NCBI GenBank assembly: GCA_031274855.1
Contig: JAISPO010000008.1
Location: 1 to 6,423 of the forward strand
Reading direction: 5' to 3'
Length of the DNA: 6,423 nucleotides
From: Zoogloeaceae bacterium
Lineage (GTDB): Bacteria > Pseudomonadota > Gammaproteobacteria > Burkholderiales > Rhodocyclaceae
Shown here: positions 5,738-6,423 of the stretch, one piece after another
Numbering within the stretch: position 1 is the first letter of the stretch
Layout: each line of letters starts with the position of its first letter
The notes under the pieces: model-generated
Databases searched by the model: none
Seen by the model: only the letters and a program-made list of their open reading frames with translations
What the model was told of the DNA's origin: nothing
Made by a program: the position numbers and the translations under genes

Positions 5738-6403
5738 TCAGCCGGCGGCTTGCAATGAAAACAGAATCGGCACGACGACCCAGGACTCGATGGCTTCCTC
5801 GCCAAGCCGCGCTGGAATGAAACGCCAGTTCCCCACGGCATTTCTCGCGGCCATATCAAGCCGCTCAAAACCGCTCGACTGCTTGGTCTCTATGCTTTCG
5901 GGCGCACCGCTTGCGCTCACCTTGACCCGCAGCCAGACCTTGCCCTCCTCGCCCAACCGGCGCGAAGCGACGGGATAAACCGGCTTGGGATTCGCCAGAT
6001 ATTCCACATCGAAACGCGCGGCGATAATCGACACCGGCGCTGACGGAGCCGCTTCGGCGATGTCCGAAGGCGGCGCGGACGCGATCACGATATCGTCAGT
6101 ATCGGCAGCAGACGCTTCCTTGGGAACCGCCATCGGTATCGGCTGCGGTACTGCTTGACGCTTGCGCGCCAATGGCGGCGGCGGCACCGGCTCGGCAGGA
6201 CGAAACTCCGGCGACGCAGGCGGCGCGGCCAGCAAGCGCACCGTGATTTCCTGCACCACTGCCTGCGCCATGGAAGGATTGACCAGCCCGAAGCTCACCC
6301 ACAGCACCGCCAGATGCAGGCTGAGGCTGACAAAAAACAAGGCAGCGTACCGGCGCGGCTCGGTGGGCGAAAACAAGTCGAGATCAAGCAGATCAGAAGT
6401 CAC
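5738..6403 (-). CDS. tonB: TonB-family energy-transducing protein
   Basis: This 221-residue product has the TonB plan: a short cytoplasmic N-terminus, one membrane helix (19-41) carrying the S-x-x-x-H pattern (Ser26, His30) known to matter in TonB, a Pro/Ala-rich periplasmic linker (about 60-125), and a C-terminal domain (about 135-217). That domain shows PKPVYPVASRRLGEEG, then LRVKVSASG, SSGFERLDMAA and NWRFIPARLG. TonB couples the inner-membrane proton gradient, through ExbB and ExbD, to outer-membrane receptors. No exbB or exbD lies in the window; they may sit upstream beyond the right edge. Lying next to the receptor, it probably serves it. The start used is GTG (6403-6401), with only a weak AAGAA upstream. 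The frame stays open to the window end without a stop, so the true start may lie outside and the protein could be longer at its N-terminus. Confidence 0.88.
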   Translation of the reverse strand: MTSDLLDLDLFSPTEPRRYAALFFVSLSLHLAVLWVSFGLVNPSMAQAVVQEITVRLLAAPPASPEFRPAEPVPPPPLARKRQAVPQPIPMAVPKEASAADTDDIVIASAPPSDIAEAAPSAPVSIIAARFDVEYLANPKPVYPVASRRLGEEGKVWLRVKVSASGAPESIETKQSSGFERLDMAARNAVGNWRFIPARLGEEAIESWVVVPILFSLQAAG

Positions 6404-6423
6404 GTTCTTCAGGGAATCATCCG

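Overview
The window looks like chromosomal DNA of a Gram-negative bacterium, most likely a betaproteobacterium of the Rhodocyclales/Burkholderiales type. The basis is moderately GC-rich coding DNA, an outer-membrane TonB-dependent receptor with its own TonB, and a short H-NS protein of the kind common in betaproteobacteria. The placement is an inference from protein style, not from a marker gene.

Layout. At the left edge (1-17) only the first codons of a leftward gene are visible, preceded by a perfect AGGAGG. A 346-bp non-coding stretch (18-363) follows. It holds a good sigma70-type promoter for the next gene and a small palindrome whose sequence recurs at the left gene's start. A rightward H-NS-family gene (364-678) ends in a compact hairpin with T-tracts on both sides (677-709), so it can stop transcription from both directions. 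A second, longer hairpin lies at 741-785. The rest of the window (823-6423) is leftward.

The leftward cluster, in transcription order, is: a TonB-family protein (6403-5738); a 706-residue TonB-dependent outer-membrane receptor (5643-3523); a secreted, C-terminally membrane-anchored protein resembling DUF4198/NikM-type metal-uptake accessory proteins (3513-2653); a NapH/NosR/CcoG-like polytopic iron-sulfur protein with two CxxCP-type membrane motifs and a 2[4Fe-4S] ferredoxin domain (2659-1616); and a six-helix DsbD/CcdA/TauE-SafE-like membrane protein with conserved cysteines (1623-952). The last four are packed with a 9-nt gap or 7-8-nt overlaps and are surely co-transcribed. Immediately after the last gene, in the same frame, sits the final ~40 codons of a second, unrelated TonB-dependent receptor (951-823), apparently a deletion remnant.

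How the genes may work together (inference): the receptor and TonB bring a metal or metal complex through the outer membrane, and the anchored periplasmic protein may bind or hand it on. Two inner-membrane proteins, one moving electrons through Fe-S clusters and one moving reducing equivalents through thiols, could reduce the metal, its ligand or a partner protein in the periplasm. The sequence does not identify the metal. The pairing of an import receptor with two different trans-membrane reductant conduits is the most interesting feature of the window.
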